Source: Nocardia cyriacigeorgica
GTDB taxonomy: Bacteria; Actinomycetota; Actinomycetes; Mycobacteriales; Mycobacteriaceae
Length of the DNA: 64,000 nucleotides
NCBI RefSeq assembly: GCF_010858045.1
Contig: NZ_JAAGVC010000016.1
Span: forward strand, 44,238 to 108,237
Reading direction: 5' to 3'
The notes beneath the pieces are model-generated. The model searched no databases, was not told the DNA's origin, and was given only the letters and a program-made list of their open reading frames with translations. Position 1 is the first letter of the stretch. The number at the start of each line of letters is the position of its first letter. A program made the translations under genes and the position numbers. Below, in pieces: positions 1 through 8,670 of this stretch.

Positions 1-936
1 GGCGGCGTGCTCGCGGATATTGGCCAGCGCGCCCTGGGCGATACGCAGCACGGTGGCTTCGATCCGGCCGGGCAGCGCCACGGGTGCGCCGTCGATGACG
101 TAGCGCACCTCGAGATCCGCGGAGTTCTCCCGCTCGGCCAGGGCACGCAGGGCGGCATCCAGGGAACCGGTCGCGGCGAGATCGGCGGGCGCGAGATCGT
201 GCACGAAGCGGCGGGCTTCGGCGAGATTCCGTTCGGCGACGGTCGCGGCGGTGCGCACATGGGAGCGCGCACGTGCGGGATCGCTGTCCCAGATCCGATC
301 GGCGGCCTGCAGCAGCATGCGCTGACTCGACAGCCCCTGCGCCACGGTGTCGTGAATCTCGTTGGCGAGGCGTTGCCGTTCGGCCAGGGTGCCTTCCCGG
401 CGTTCGGTGGCCGCGAGTTCCCGCCTGGTGCGCAGCAGATCATCGATGAGGCCGGCCTGGCGCACGGTCTGGCGCCGCATCTGCACGAACAACGCCGTGG
501 TCACCGCGGCCACCGCGGGCGGGGCCAGCAACAGATTCGGATCACCCCAGCCCGCCAACCGCACTTGCGTGAGCACCACCAGCCCGGTGAGCACCAGGAC
601 CAGGCCGACCGCGACGCGCACGGGCAGAATGCGAAACCCGGTGTACAGCAACGGCACCGCGCACCAGGCGAAGCTCGGCGCCAGCACCACCAGCACCGCC
701 CAGCAGGCGACGAGCAGGGCGAACCACACGGTCCCGCGCCGGCCACCCGGCGCGCCGGCCACGTACAACAGCGCGAGCAGACCGGACAGCGCCAACACCC
801 AGCCGGACTGTGGACTACCGGGATGACGGATCAGGAAACGTGCCAGTGAGGCGCCCAGCAACACGTAGAACGTCGCGTGCATGACGATGGCGAGCACGCG
901 TTCCTCGCCCTGATCGGTCGTGGACACCGCCGGCAT
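1..936 (-). CDS. Sensor histidine kinase, NarL/SenS-like (truncated by window edge)
   Basis: Membrane sensor kinase that would phosphorylate a response regulator lying beyond the window edge. The 312 visible residues contain five or six hydrophobic segments (about residues 10-150), a short coiled linker, then a HisKA_3 dimerisation box 'ERQRLANEIHDTVAQG' with the phospho-acceptor at His195. The catalytic ATPase domain is only begun before the sequence ends. The start was set at the ATG preceded by GAGGAGG; an upstream ATG at 978 lacks such a site. It is divergent from an HbpS-like gene. In Streptomyces, HbpS binds heme and controls the five-TM kinase SenS, so a heme or redox role is inferred from topology and neighbourhood. 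Confidence 0.85.
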   Translation of the reverse strand, partial: MPAVSTTDQGEERVLAIVMHATFYVLLGASLARFLIRHPGSPQSGWVLALSGLLALLYVAGAPGGRRGTVWFALLVACWAVLVVLAPSFAWCAVPLLYTGFRILPVRVAVGLVLVLTGLVVLTQVRLAGWGDPNLLLAPPAVAAVTTALFVQMRRQTVRQAGLIDDLLRTRRELAATERREGTLAERQRLANEIHDTVAQGLSSQRMLLQAADRIWDSDPARARSHVRTAATVAERNLAEARRFVHDLAPADLAATGSLDAALRALAERENSADLEVRYVIDGAPVALPGRIEATVLRIAQGALANIREHAA

Positions 937-1099
937 CGCCACCTCCTCTATCGCGTCGAACTGGGCAAACACATTCATTCTGCCGTGCGGGTCGCGGTGG
1001 CGGAGTCAACCGATCGGATGACCCGGGTATCGGCCGGACAGCGGCGCGAGACGAGCCGCGGAGCCGATGGCAAACACCTGGCCCACGCCGAGGATTGAT

Positions 1100-1128
1100 G
1101 GTGAACCGAATGGCGACCGCCGTTCACC
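1100..1128. promoter_or_regulatory. Inverted repeat in kinase/HbpS divergent promoter
   Basis: GGTGAAC (1100-1106) and GTTCACC (1122-1128) form a perfect 7-bp inverted repeat with a 15-nt spacer. It ends a few bases before the ribosome-binding site of the HbpS-like gene. It is a candidate operator for the cognate response regulator or an unlinked repressor; this is inference. Confidence 0.4.
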
Positions 1129-1146
1129 CGAGCCGAGGAGACCCCC

Positions 1147-1713
1147 ATGAACTCGCGTAGCACCCTGGCCACCCGCACCCGGATCGCCATCGGTGGCGCC
1201 GCCGTAGCCGCCATCGCGGCGGGCACGATCGGCATCGTCTCCGTCGACGCCGATGCCCCGCAGCAGGCGCAGGTGGCGCCCGTCGCGGTGAATACCGCCG
1301 CGGGCAACATCACCCACAGCGCCCACCTCACCATCGACGCCGCCACCGAGGCGGCGCAGGCGGCACTCGACGCCGCCCGCACGGAGAATCAGCGCGTCAG
1401 CGTCGCCGTGGTGGATCGCAACGGCAACACCATCGTGATGCTGCGCGGCGACGGCGCAGGCCCGCAGTCCTACGAGTCGGCCGAGAAGAAGGCCTACACC
1501 GCCGTCTCCTGGAACGCCCCGACCTCGACACTGGCCGAGCGCCTCGATTCGGCACCGCATCTGGCCGATATCCCGGGCACGTTGTTCCTGGGTGGCGGCG
1601 CCCCGGTCGCGGTTGAGGGCTCGCCGATCGCCGGCATCGGCGTCGCTGGTGCGCCCAGCGGTGATCTGGACGAGAAGTTCGCGCAGGCGGGTGTGGAGAC
1701 CCTGCGCGACTGA
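1147..1713 (+). CDS. Exported HbpS/GlcG-like heme-binding family protein
   Basis: 188 residues: a basic N-terminus and hydrophobic export segment (about residues 10-33), then a GlcG/HbpS (DUF336) domain. The family pattern 'VAVVDRNGNTIVMLRGDGAG', the 'ESAEKKAYTA' helix and the late 'GGGAPVAVEG..IAGIGVAGAP' glycine-rich strand-loop are all visible. GAGGAGA precedes the ATG. Characterised relatives are octameric extracellular heme binders that tune a membrane kinase under oxidative stress; others are only of unknown function. The divergent SenS-like kinase favours the sensory role. The heme ligand cannot be assigned by eye. Confidence 0.8.
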   Translation: MNSRSTLATRTRIAIGGAAVAAIAAGTIGIVSVDADAPQQAQVAPVAVNTAAGNITHSAHLTIDAATEAAQAALDAARTENQRVSVAVVDRNGNTIVMLRGDGAGPQSYESAEKKAYTAVSWNAPTSTLAERLDSAPHLADIPGTLFLGGGAPVAVEGSPIAGIGVAGAPSGDLDEKFAQAGVETLRD

Positions 1714-1872
1714 TACATCGCCAACGCGGCGCATGCTTCCGACGTCGCAGCACCGACCGCGGACATCCACCGGGCAATCCGCTCACCATCCGTCGCGTAA
1801 CCGGCCCCCGCAGACCGTCGCGCACCTGCACAGTCGTAGGGCAGTGGAGAGCGGCCGGATCGCTTGCGGCGT

Positions 1873-4437
1873 CTACCTCGGCGTCAGCGTCACCGGCAAT
1901 GCCGATGGCGACAGCACGAAATCCCGATTCGACGCTCGCACCACGTAATTCGGGTCCGGCGTGGGCTTCCACCTGGCGAAGAACGCGGCCGAGGCGAGGG
2001 TGATCTCCAGCATGGCGAAGTGGTCGCCGAGGCAGCGGCGCCGGCCGACGCCGAACGACAGGCTGGATTTCTTGTCGATCTCCTCGGCGCGGGCGGGAGA
2101 CCAGCGGTCGGGGTCGAAGGCTTCGGGGTTGGGGTAGTAGCGCTTGTCGTGCTGCACCATGTACGGGCTGAACATGACGGCGGTGCCGTCCGGGATGGTG
2201 ACGCCGCCGATGGTGACGTCGCCGTCGGCGGTCGCTGCGCTGATCCACGGACCCCAGAAGCGAATCGTCTCCGACACGACCTGCTTCAGGTAGGGCAAGG
2301 AATGGATGTGCTCGGCGCGCACCGGCCCGGAGCCGACCACCTCGTCGAGTTCGCGGTAGAGCCGTTCGGCGACCTCGGGTCTGCGCATCACTTCATGCCA
2401 CAGCCAGCCGGCCAGCGAGGCCATCGAGCCGACACCGCCGGCCAGCATGAGGATCGCCTCGTCGATGATGTGCTCGTCGGACAGCGTTGCGCCGGTTTCG
2501 TCGTCGCGGTGGCGGATCAGCGCCGAGACCACATCGTTGAAATCTTCGTCGCGGCGGCGGTATTCGGCGATCACGTCGCCGATGGCGCCGCGCAGATGCC
2601 TGGACTTGCGTTCCCACCGCCAGTTCGCGATCAGCCGCAGCCTGCGGATCTGCGGTGGCATGGCGGTGCGGATGATGACCTGGCTGAGCAGCCACGGCAC
2701 ATTGTCGCGGATCTCGCGGCGGGCCGAATCGCTGAAACTGGCCTTGAACAGGGTGGAGGACACCGTGTCGAGCACCAGCCCGTGCGCCTCGTCCATGAGG
2801 TTCACCGTGCTGCCCGACGGCAGGCTCGACGACCACGCCTCGGCGATATCGGCTGCGGCCCTGGTGTATTCGGCCAGCCTGCTCTGGCGCAGGGCGGGCG
2901 CGATCATCCGGCGGCGCAGCTTGTGTTCGGCGCCGCGCAGCACATTCACCGAGCCGCCCGCCACGTCCTTGATCGCCTCGCGCAGATCCTCGCGATTGAA
3001 CTCCGCCTCACCCAACCCGACCTCACGCACCAGATCAGGGGTGGTGAGCAGGTAGCCGGTCTTCTGGCCGAAGTGCAGCCGCACGATCGGCCCGAGCTCC
3101 GACAGCGAGGTCACGAATCCGGGTGCGTCACGCAGCGCGCGCAGACTGTGCCCGACGAGCGGCAGGCCGCCGGGAGCGGTGGGGATATCGGTCAGACTGC
3201 GCGGCATCGCCTGTTCCGGGCTGGCCGCGACCTCCTCGATCGCTTGGCGATAGACCTCGGTTACCGCGCCGATCTGCCGCGATTGGCGCACACCGTCGCT
3301 GTGCTTGGACTGCACCGCGCGCATCTCGGCCAGTGCGGCACGATCGGCCGCCAGCCGGGTCAGCGTCTCGGCGATCCCCTTCGCCGAAGGATCGCCGGTG
3401 CGCATCCCGCCGCCGACGGGCACCGATTCGGCCAGATCGGGATCGCAGTAGATGACGGGCAGCCCCACCGCGACGGCTTCCAGCAGCACCATCCCCTGGG
3501 TGTCGAAACCCGACGACGGAAACAGCAGCGCGTCGGCCTTGGCCATCGCGTTCAGGCATTCGCGCTGAGTGACCCTGCCGTGCAACCGGATTCGATCGGC
3601 GAGTCCGTATTCTGCGATGCGGGCGGCAACGGCGTCGCGTTGATCGCCCTCGCCGTAGATGTCCAGGGTGCAGCCGGGCGTGCCGCGCACCGCGTCGATC
3701 GCTTCGAGCGGCCGCTTCTCCGCCGACAGCCTGCCGCACCAGATCAGCTGCAACGGGCCGGATTCGGGATGGGAGTAGTCCGCTCCGGAGCGGCTGTCGA
3801 CCAGTGCGTCGTCGACGCCGTTGGACACCACCCGCAGGGGCCGCGTCACGCCGTGATCGACGAGCAGATCGGCGAAATGCCTGGTGGGCGCGATCACCCG
3901 GTCAGCGGCCTGGGCCTGCGCGGAGATGGTCCACCAGGCATGGCGCGCCGCACGGCTTTCCGCACGATGGGGCATGTGATGACGGTGCGGCACGAAGCGT
4001 CCGTGCAACGTGCGCAGTGCCAGTGCCGCCGGATAGGGCGCGGGGGAGGTGCGCTCGAGGAACGCGTCGTCACGGCTCTGCGCGGTGTGCACCAGCGGAA
4101 GGCGATGCCGCCGTGCGGCTTTCATGCCGGCGATGGCGACACCGTAGGTGGTGTGGGTGTGCACCACGTCGACCGGGCCGCGGGCGGCGAAGGCGTCATC
4201 GATGCGGCGGGCATTGCGCTTGCTCGGCAGCACCATCGGGAAACCGTTCACCGCGACCGGAACGGCTTCGAGCTCCACCACGTTCGCGGCGGATTCGACC
4301 CGCGCGCCCGCGAGCGGCGCGACGACCAGCGTGACGCGATGACCTGCGTTTTCCAGCCCCCGGCAGAGCGAATCGACCGCGGTCTGGACACCACCGAGCG
4401 TGGCCGGGTGGTAATCCATGAACATCGCGATGTGCAC
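1873..4437 (-). CDS. GT4 glycosyltransferase-cytochrome P450 fusion protein
   Basis: An uninterrupted 854-residue frame holds two full-length enzymes. Residues 1-410 are a GT4 (GT-B fold) glycosyltransferase: 'GGVQTAV' near the N-terminus, 'VSNGVD', 'LIWCGRLSAEKRP' and the donor-binding 'LFPSSGFDTQGMVLLEA'. Residues 411-854 are a P450 with the ExxR helix 'SETIRFWGP' and heme loop 'FGVGRRRCLG'. The junction is 'SPEQA-MPRSLTD' with no stop; the second Met (3207) could be an internal P450 start. The I-helix reads 'AGGVGSMAS' and lacks the usual acid-threonine pair. The GTG start at 4437 follows a TACAGT box by 6 nt, which suggests a leaderless mRNA. Glycosylation plus oxidation of a lipid or small natural product is inferred; the substrate is unknown. 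Confidence 0.8.
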   Translation of the reverse strand: MHIAMFMDYHPATLGGVQTAVDSLCRGLENAGHRVTLVVAPLAGARVESAANVVELEAVPVAVNGFPMVLPSKRNARRIDDAFAARGPVDVVHTHTTYGVAIAGMKAARRHRLPLVHTAQSRDDAFLERTSPAPYPAALALRTLHGRFVPHRHHMPHRAESRAARHAWWTISAQAQAADRVIAPTRHFADLLVDHGVTRPLRVVSNGVDDALVDSRSGADYSHPESGPLQLIWCGRLSAEKRPLEAIDAVRGTPGCTLDIYGEGDQRDAVAARIAEYGLADRIRLHGRVTQRECLNAMAKADALLFPSSGFDTQGMVLLEAVAVGLPVIYCDPDLAESVPVGGGMRTGDPSAKGIAETLTRLAADRAALAEMRAVQSKHSDGVRQSRQIGAVTEVYRQAIEEVAASPEQAMPRSLTDIPTAPGGLPLVGHSLRALRDAPGFVTSLSELGPIVRLHFGQKTGYLLTTPDLVREVGLGEAEFNREDLREAIKDVAGGSVNVLRGAEHKLRRRMIAPALRQSRLAEYTRAAADIAEAWSSSLPSGSTVNLMDEAHGLVLDTVSSTLFKASFSDSARREIRDNVPWLLSQVIIRTAMPPQIRRLRLIANWRWERKSRHLRGAIGDVIAEYRRRDEDFNDVVSALIRHRDDETGATLSDEHIIDEAILMLAGGVGSMASLAGWLWHEVMRRPEVAERLYRELDEVVGSGPVRAEHIHSLPYLKQVVSETIRFWGPWISAATADGDVTIGGVTIPDGTAVMFSPYMVQHDKRYYPNPEAFDPDRWSPARAEEIDKKSSLSFGVGRRRCLGDHFAMLEITLASAAFFARWKPTPDPNYVVRASNRDFVLSPSALPVTLTPR

Positions 4438-4443
4438 AATGTC

Positions 4444-4449
4444 ACTGTA
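4444..4449 (-). promoter_or_regulatory. -10 box, leaderless GT4-P450 gene
   Basis: TACAGT is followed by six bases and the GTG start, with no Shine-Dalgarno. The divergent gene starts only 43 bp away, so both promoters overlap. Confidence 0.5.
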
Positions 4450-4479
4450 CCGAGGCACCACGAGTGAAAAGAAGCGCGA

Positions 4480-5754
4480 GTGAAGATTGCCATCCCGCTC
4501 ACGGGAACCCGCGGCGACGTACAGCCGATCGTCGCGCTGGCGCGCGAACTCGAAGGCCGCGGACATGATGTGCTGATCGGCGCCCCACCGAATCTGGTCG
4601 ACTTCGTCACCGACGCCGGGCTCACCGCCCGTGCCTGCGGTCCCGACATTCAACAGCTCTACAGTTCGCCCGAAGGGCAGCGGGCGCTGGCGGCGGGCAG
4701 CACGTTCCGGTTGATGCAGCTGGTGGGACGCCAGATGGCCGGGTATGCGGCGCAGATGAATCAGGAAGTCATCGACGTCTGCGCGGACGCGGAACTGATC
4801 GTCGCCACCACCGTCACCGAGGACCGCGCGAGTTCGGTGGCCGAGGCGATGGACGTACCGCTGGTGAGCGTGCACTACTACCCGTGCCGCTACAGCAGCC
4901 GGTATCCGTTCCCTGGCGCGCTGCCACCGCACTGGGATCCGCCCGCTCTGGTCAATCGCGCCACCTGGGTGCTGGCCGAGAATCTGCGGCGGGTGGTCTT
5001 CGCGCGCTACCTGAACGAATTGCGCGGGCGCCTCGGCCTGCCGAAATCGTATGCGAGCACCGCCGCCGTGCTGGCCGCGGCGAAGGTGCCCGAGATCCAG
5101 ATCTACGATCCCGCGCTGGTGCCAGGACTGGCACAGGAGTGGGGTGCGCGCAGGCCGTTCACCGGCTTCCTCACCCTCGACCAGCAGACCCGCGCGGCCG
5201 TGGGCGAGCTCGCCGGCGATCACGACGACATACTGGCCTGGGTCGAGGCGGGCGATCCGCCGGTGTTCTTCGGCTTCGGGAGCATGCCGATCCGCGATAT
5301 GGCCTCGGTGCTGGCGATGGTGTCGCAGGTCTCGGCGCGGCTTGGGGTGCGGGCGCTGGTGAGCGTCGGGTGGAGCGATCTGGACGTCGACGCCCAGGTC
5401 GGCGCGCACGTCAAAGTCGTCGGGCCGTTCGCGCACGACGTCGTCTTCCCGCGCTGTGCCGCGGCGGTGCACCACGGCGGTGTCGGGACGCTGTTCGAAA
5501 GTCTGCGCGCCGGGCTGCCGACGCTGGTGTGCTCGGTGTCGTTCGAACAACCCATGTGGGGCGGGCAGGTCGAGCGGCTCGGGGTCGGTGGGCATCTGCG
5601 ATTCACCCGGCTCACCGCGGCGGCGCTCGAGGAGAAGCTGCGGTCGGTGCTCACGCCCGGGCACACGGCCCGGGCGCGTGCGTTCGCCGAAACACTGATC
5701 ACCGAGGGTGCGAGTGCGCGGGCCGCCGACGTCATCGAGGCCGCGGGCCGGTGA
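4480..5754 (+). CDS. GT1/GT28-type glycosyltransferase (UGT-like)
   Basis: 424-residue GT-B enzyme of the MGT/sterol glucosyltransferase type. The N-terminal acceptor domain begins 'KIAIPLTGTRGDVQPIVALA', the hallmark of this family. The C-terminal donor domain has 'FFGFGSMP' and the signature 'HHGGVGTLFESLRAGLP'. It would move a nucleotide-activated sugar onto a lipid, sterol-like or secondary-metabolite hydroxyl in the cytoplasm. It starts with GTG, overlaps the downstream permease by GTGA, and is divergent from the GT4-P450 fusion. Joint synthesis and export of a glycosylated lipid or metabolite is plausible but inferred. Confidence 0.88.
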   Translation: MKIAIPLTGTRGDVQPIVALARELEGRGHDVLIGAPPNLVDFVTDAGLTARACGPDIQQLYSSPEGQRALAAGSTFRLMQLVGRQMAGYAAQMNQEVIDVCADAELIVATTVTEDRASSVAEAMDVPLVSVHYYPCRYSSRYPFPGALPPHWDPPALVNRATWVLAENLRRVVFARYLNELRGRLGLPKSYASTAAVLAAAKVPEIQIYDPALVPGLAQEWGARRPFTGFLTLDQQTRAAVGELAGDHDDILAWVEAGDPPVFFGFGSMPIRDMASVLAMVSQVSARLGVRALVSVGWSDLDVDAQVGAHVKVVGPFAHDVVFPRCAAAVHHGGVGTLFESLRAGLPTLVCSVSFEQPMWGGQVERLGVGGHLRFTRLTAAALEEKLRSVLTPGHTARARAFAETLITEGASARAADVIEAAGR

Positions 5755-6512
5755 TCGGGCACGTTCTCGCCGATACGGCCACCATGTTCCAGCGCAGCGC
5801 GCGCAAGACGCTGCGCAGCCGGGACACGCTGATCATCTCGCTGCTGATGCCGATCCTGATCATGCTGCTGTTCACCTATGTGTTCGGCGGCGCGATCAAC
5901 GTCGGGGGACCGTACCTGGACTACGTGGTTCCCGGCATCATGCTGCTGTGCGCTGGGTTCGCCTCCTCCATCACCGCCACCGGCGTCTCCACCGATATGA
6001 CCAACGGCAGCGTCGACCGGTTCCGCACGCTGCCGATGTTCCGGCAGGCGGTGCTGGCCGGTCACGTCGCCGAGGGCGTGGCGCGCAATATGGTCGCGAT
6101 CGGGATCGCGGTGGCGGTGGCCGTGGTGCTCGGCTATCGGCCCGACGCCGGTCCGCTGGGGTGGCTGGCGGCGGCGCTGATGATCGCGCTGTTCGTCACC
6201 GCGGTGTGCTGGATCGCGGTCGCGCTCGGCCTGGTCGCCAAGAATCCGGAGGCGGCGGGCGGGCTCACCTACGCGATCATGTTCATCCCCTATATCTCCA
6301 GCGCGTTCGTGCAGACCTCCACCATGCCGGGCTGGCTGCGCGGCTTCGCCGAACACCAACCGGCGACCCCGGTGGTGGAGACGGTGCGCGGACTGCTCGA
6401 CGGCACCGGCACGGGCGCCCACGCGGGTATCGCGGTGGCGTGGTGTGTCGGTCTCGGGGTCGCCGGATTCCTCGGCGCGAGCGTGCAGTTCGCGGCACTG
6501 GCCCGGCGGTGA
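5751..6512 (+). CDS. ABC-2 type transporter permease (DrrB-like)
   Basis: 253 residues with six predicted membrane segments and the ABC-2 pattern: 'TLIISLLMPILIMLLFTYVF' in helix 1, a loop with 'DMTNGSVDRFRTLPM', and a late loop 'HQPATPVVETVRGLL'. Such permeases export lipids, glycolipids or drugs with a separate ATPase. The GTG start overlaps the stop of the upstream glycosyltransferase by 4 nt, implying translational coupling. No ATP-binding partner is encoded next to it, so the ATPase must lie elsewhere. The pairing suggests the product of the glycosyltransferase is the cargo. Confidence 0.88.
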   Translation: MIGHVLADTATMFQRSARKTLRSRDTLIISLLMPILIMLLFTYVFGGAINVGGPYLDYVVPGIMLLCAGFASSITATGVSTDMTNGSVDRFRTLPMFRQAVLAGHVAEGVARNMVAIGIAVAVAVVLGYRPDAGPLGWLAAALMIALFVTAVCWIAVALGLVAKNPEAAGGLTYAIMFIPYISSAFVQTSTMPGWLRGFAEHQPATPVVETVRGLLDGTGTGAHAGIAVAWCVGLGVAGFLGASVQFAALARR

Positions 6513-6628
6513 CCGCCCGCGGCGGCACCCGGTTCATGGCCGTTCCCAGCGGGTGGCGGGTATCGGCTGGTCGGCGCGGTACGGTTGAGCTTCTATCCGT
6601 CCACAGCGTTGTCAGGAGTTTGTCCGCG

Positions 6629-7366
6629 TTGAATGTCGAACCACCGATCCAGGCCAAGCTGCTGAAGCTCGCCGCCGTCGACGCCGAGCTGACCCGTATC
6701 GCGCACCGGCGCACGGTACTGCCCGAGCAGCAGGAGGTCGACCGGCTCGAGGCCGAGCGCAATGCGCACAAGGACGCCGCGGTGGCCGTGGAGATCGTGC
6801 TGGACGACCTGGACCGCGATATCCGCAAACTCGAAGGCGAGATCGAGGCCGTGCGCAAGCGCGAGGAACGCGACCGCGCCATGCTGACCTCCGGTTCGGT
6901 CGGCGCCAAACAGCTCTCCGAGCTCCAGCACGAACTCGGCAGCCTGGAGCGGCGCCGCTCGGTGCTCGAAGACGATCTGCTCGAGGTGATGGAACGACGG
7001 GAGGCCTCCGCCGCCGACCACGACCACGCCGGCGCCCGGCTGAGCAAGGCCGACGAGGATCTGGAAACCGCCAAGCGCGCCCGCGACGAGGCCGTGGCCG
7101 ACCTGAACGTCGCGCAGGACCGTTGCGACCGTGATCGCGCCGAACTGGTCGGGGCGTTCCCCGACGAGCTGCTGACCATCTACGACCGGCAACGCGCCCA
7201 GCACGGCGTCGGCGCCGCGCTGCTGCAGGCCCGCCGCTGCGGAGCGTGCCGGATCGAACTCGACCGCGGCGAGATCGCTCGCATCGCCAAAACGGCTCCC
7301 GAGGTCGTGGTGCGGTGCCCGGAGTGCGGCGCGATCATGGTCCGGACCAAAGAGTCGGGGCTGTGA
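6629..7366 (+). CDS. C4 zinc-ribbon, coiled-coil protein (Rv2229c family)
   Basis: 245 residues. The first 180 are a long antiparallel coiled coil rich in Glu, Arg and Leu ('DLDRDIRKLEGEIEAVRKREERDRAM'-type heptads). The C-terminus is a zinc ribbon, 'CGACRIEL' and 'CPECGAIM', giving four Cys ligands. The family is conserved in actinobacteria and precedes the RNase H/phosphatase gene, as it does here; its molecular role is unsettled. The TTG at 6629 lies 10 nt after AGGAG and is preferred over TTG 6620, which nearly touches that site. Confidence 0.85.
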   Translation: MNVEPPIQAKLLKLAAVDAELTRIAHRRTVLPEQQEVDRLEAERNAHKDAAVAVEIVLDDLDRDIRKLEGEIEAVRKREERDRAMLTSGSVGAKQLSELQHELGSLERRRSVLEDDLLEVMERREASAADHDHAGARLSKADEDLETAKRARDEAVADLNVAQDRCDRDRAELVGAFPDELLTIYDRQRAQHGVGAALLQARRCGACRIELDRGEIARIAKTAPEVVVRCPECGAIMVRTKESGL

Positions 7367-7404
7367 GTTCGGGTCGGTGAGATCGAAGCGAGGAGGTGAC
7401 GGTG

Positions 7405-8670
7405 GTGTCCGTGCGTGAGGTGATCGTCGAGGCCGACGGCGGCTCGCGCGGCAACCCCGGCCCCGCGGGCTACGGTGCCGTCGTCTTCGACGCCGGCCAC
7501 AGCCGCATCCTCGCCGAACGGATGGAATTCCTCGGCGTCACCACCAACAATGTCGCCGAGTACCGCGGGCTGATCGCGGGCCTGGAAGCGGCCGCCGAAC
7601 TCGGCGCCCGCGAGGTGACGGTGCGGATGGATTCCAAGCTGGTGGTCGAGCAGATGTCGGGCCGCTGGAAGGTCAAGCACGCGGCCATGATCCCGCTGGC
7701 CGACCGGGCCAAACGCCTGGTCGCCGGGTTCGATCGGGTGAGCTTCCACTGGATTCCACGCGCGGAGAACGCGCACGCCGACCGGCTGGCCAATGTCGCG
7801 ATGGACGACGGCGGGCTGGTCGACGAGGTGCGCACCGCGCGCGAGGCCGGCCATGCGCCCACCGCGCTCGGTGGTGCGGGCGACCCGGCCGGCTCCGGCG
7901 CGGGGTCGGCGGCAGGCATCGAACGCGAACAGCCGGTCCGGACCGAAGAAGGCCGCGAAGCCTCGCCGCTCGGCGAAAGTTCGGCGACAGCATCGCAAAG
8001 CCCGCGCGAACCGCTCGTGACCGCCAAGCAACCACCGCCCGGCTGGACCGGTCTGAGTGGCCGCCCCACTCGATTCCTGCTGCTGCGCCACGGCCAAACC
8101 GAGCTCTCGGTCGAACGCCGCTACTCCGGTCGCGGTAACCCGCCGCTCACCGCACTCGGCCGGGAGCAGGCGGCGCGGGCGGCGAAGATGCTGGCCGCCA
8201 AGGGCGATATCGCCGCGGTGATCTCCTCGCCGCTCGGGCGCGCTCAGGAAACCGCCGAGGCGGCGGCGAGCGCGCTCGGGGTGCCGATGCAGGTCTGCGA
8301 CGGTCTCATCGAAACCGATTTCGGCGACTGGGAAGGGCTGACCTTCGCCGAGGCCGTCGAGCGCGATCCGCAACTGCACTCGGCCTGGCTCGGCGATCCC
8401 TCGCTGCCCGCCCCGGGTGGGGAGAGCTTCGACCAGGTCCGCGAGCGGGTCGAGGCGGCGCGGCGCGATCTCGTCGCGCTCTATCCGGGCGCAAATCTTG
8501 TTGTGGTGAGCCATGTCACACCTATCAAGACGTTACTGCAACTCGCGCTCGGGGTAGGGCCGTCGCTGCTCTACCGGCTGCATCTGGACCTGGCGTCGCT
8601 GTCTATCGCCGAGTTCTACCCGGACGGCGGCTCGTCGGTGCGTCTGGTCAACGATACGAGCTATCTATAA
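7405..8670 (+). CDS. Bifunctional RNase HI / histidine phosphatase
   Basis: 421 residues fusing two enzymes. Residues 1-135 are RNase HI: '[16 protein letters not shown]' with the first catalytic Asp, '[13 protein letters not shown]' with the Glu, '[14 protein letters not shown]' with the second Asp. A Pro/Ala/Ser linker of about 75 residues leads to a phosphoglycerate-mutase-like phosphatase beginning '[10 protein letters not shown]' (catalytic His), with '[12 protein letters not shown]' and '[12 protein letters not shown]'. The mycobacterial counterpart Rv2228c cleaves RNA in RNA:DNA hybrids and has acid/alpha-ribazole phosphatase activity. AGGAGG at 7391-7396 selects the GTG at 7405 (or 7402). 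The gene closely follows the zinc-ribbon gene. Confidence 0.93.
   Translation: MSVREVIVEADGGSRGNPGPAGYGAVVFDAGHSRILAERMEFLGVTTNNVAEYRGLIAGLEAAAELGAREVTVRMDSKLVVEQMSGRWKVKHAAMIPLADRAKRLVAGFDRVSFHWIPRAENAHADRLANVAMDDGGLVDEVRTAREAGHAPTALGGAGDPAGSGAGSAAGIEREQPVRTEEGREASPLGESSATASQSPREPLVTAKQPPPGWTGLSGRPTRFLLLRHGQTELSVERRYSGRGNPPLTALGREQAARAAKMLAAKGDIAAVISSPLGRAQETAEAAASALGVPMQVCDGLIETDFGDWEGLTFAEAVERDPQLHSAWLGDPSLPAPGGESFDQVRERVEAARRDLVALYPGANLVVVSHVTPIKTLLQLALGVGPSLLYRLHLDLASLSIAEFYPDGGSSVRLVNDTSYL

Noticed and set aside
1864..4467. 867-residue plus-strand frame opposite the GT4-P450 gene
   Set aside because: Antisense shadow: His/Arg/Gln-rich composition, no motifs, while the opposite strand encodes intact enzymes.
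4438..5664. N-terminal 400 residues of the long minus-strand frame covering GT4-P450
   Set aside because: This part is antisense to the plus-strand glycosyltransferase; promoter and motif evidence put the start at 4437.
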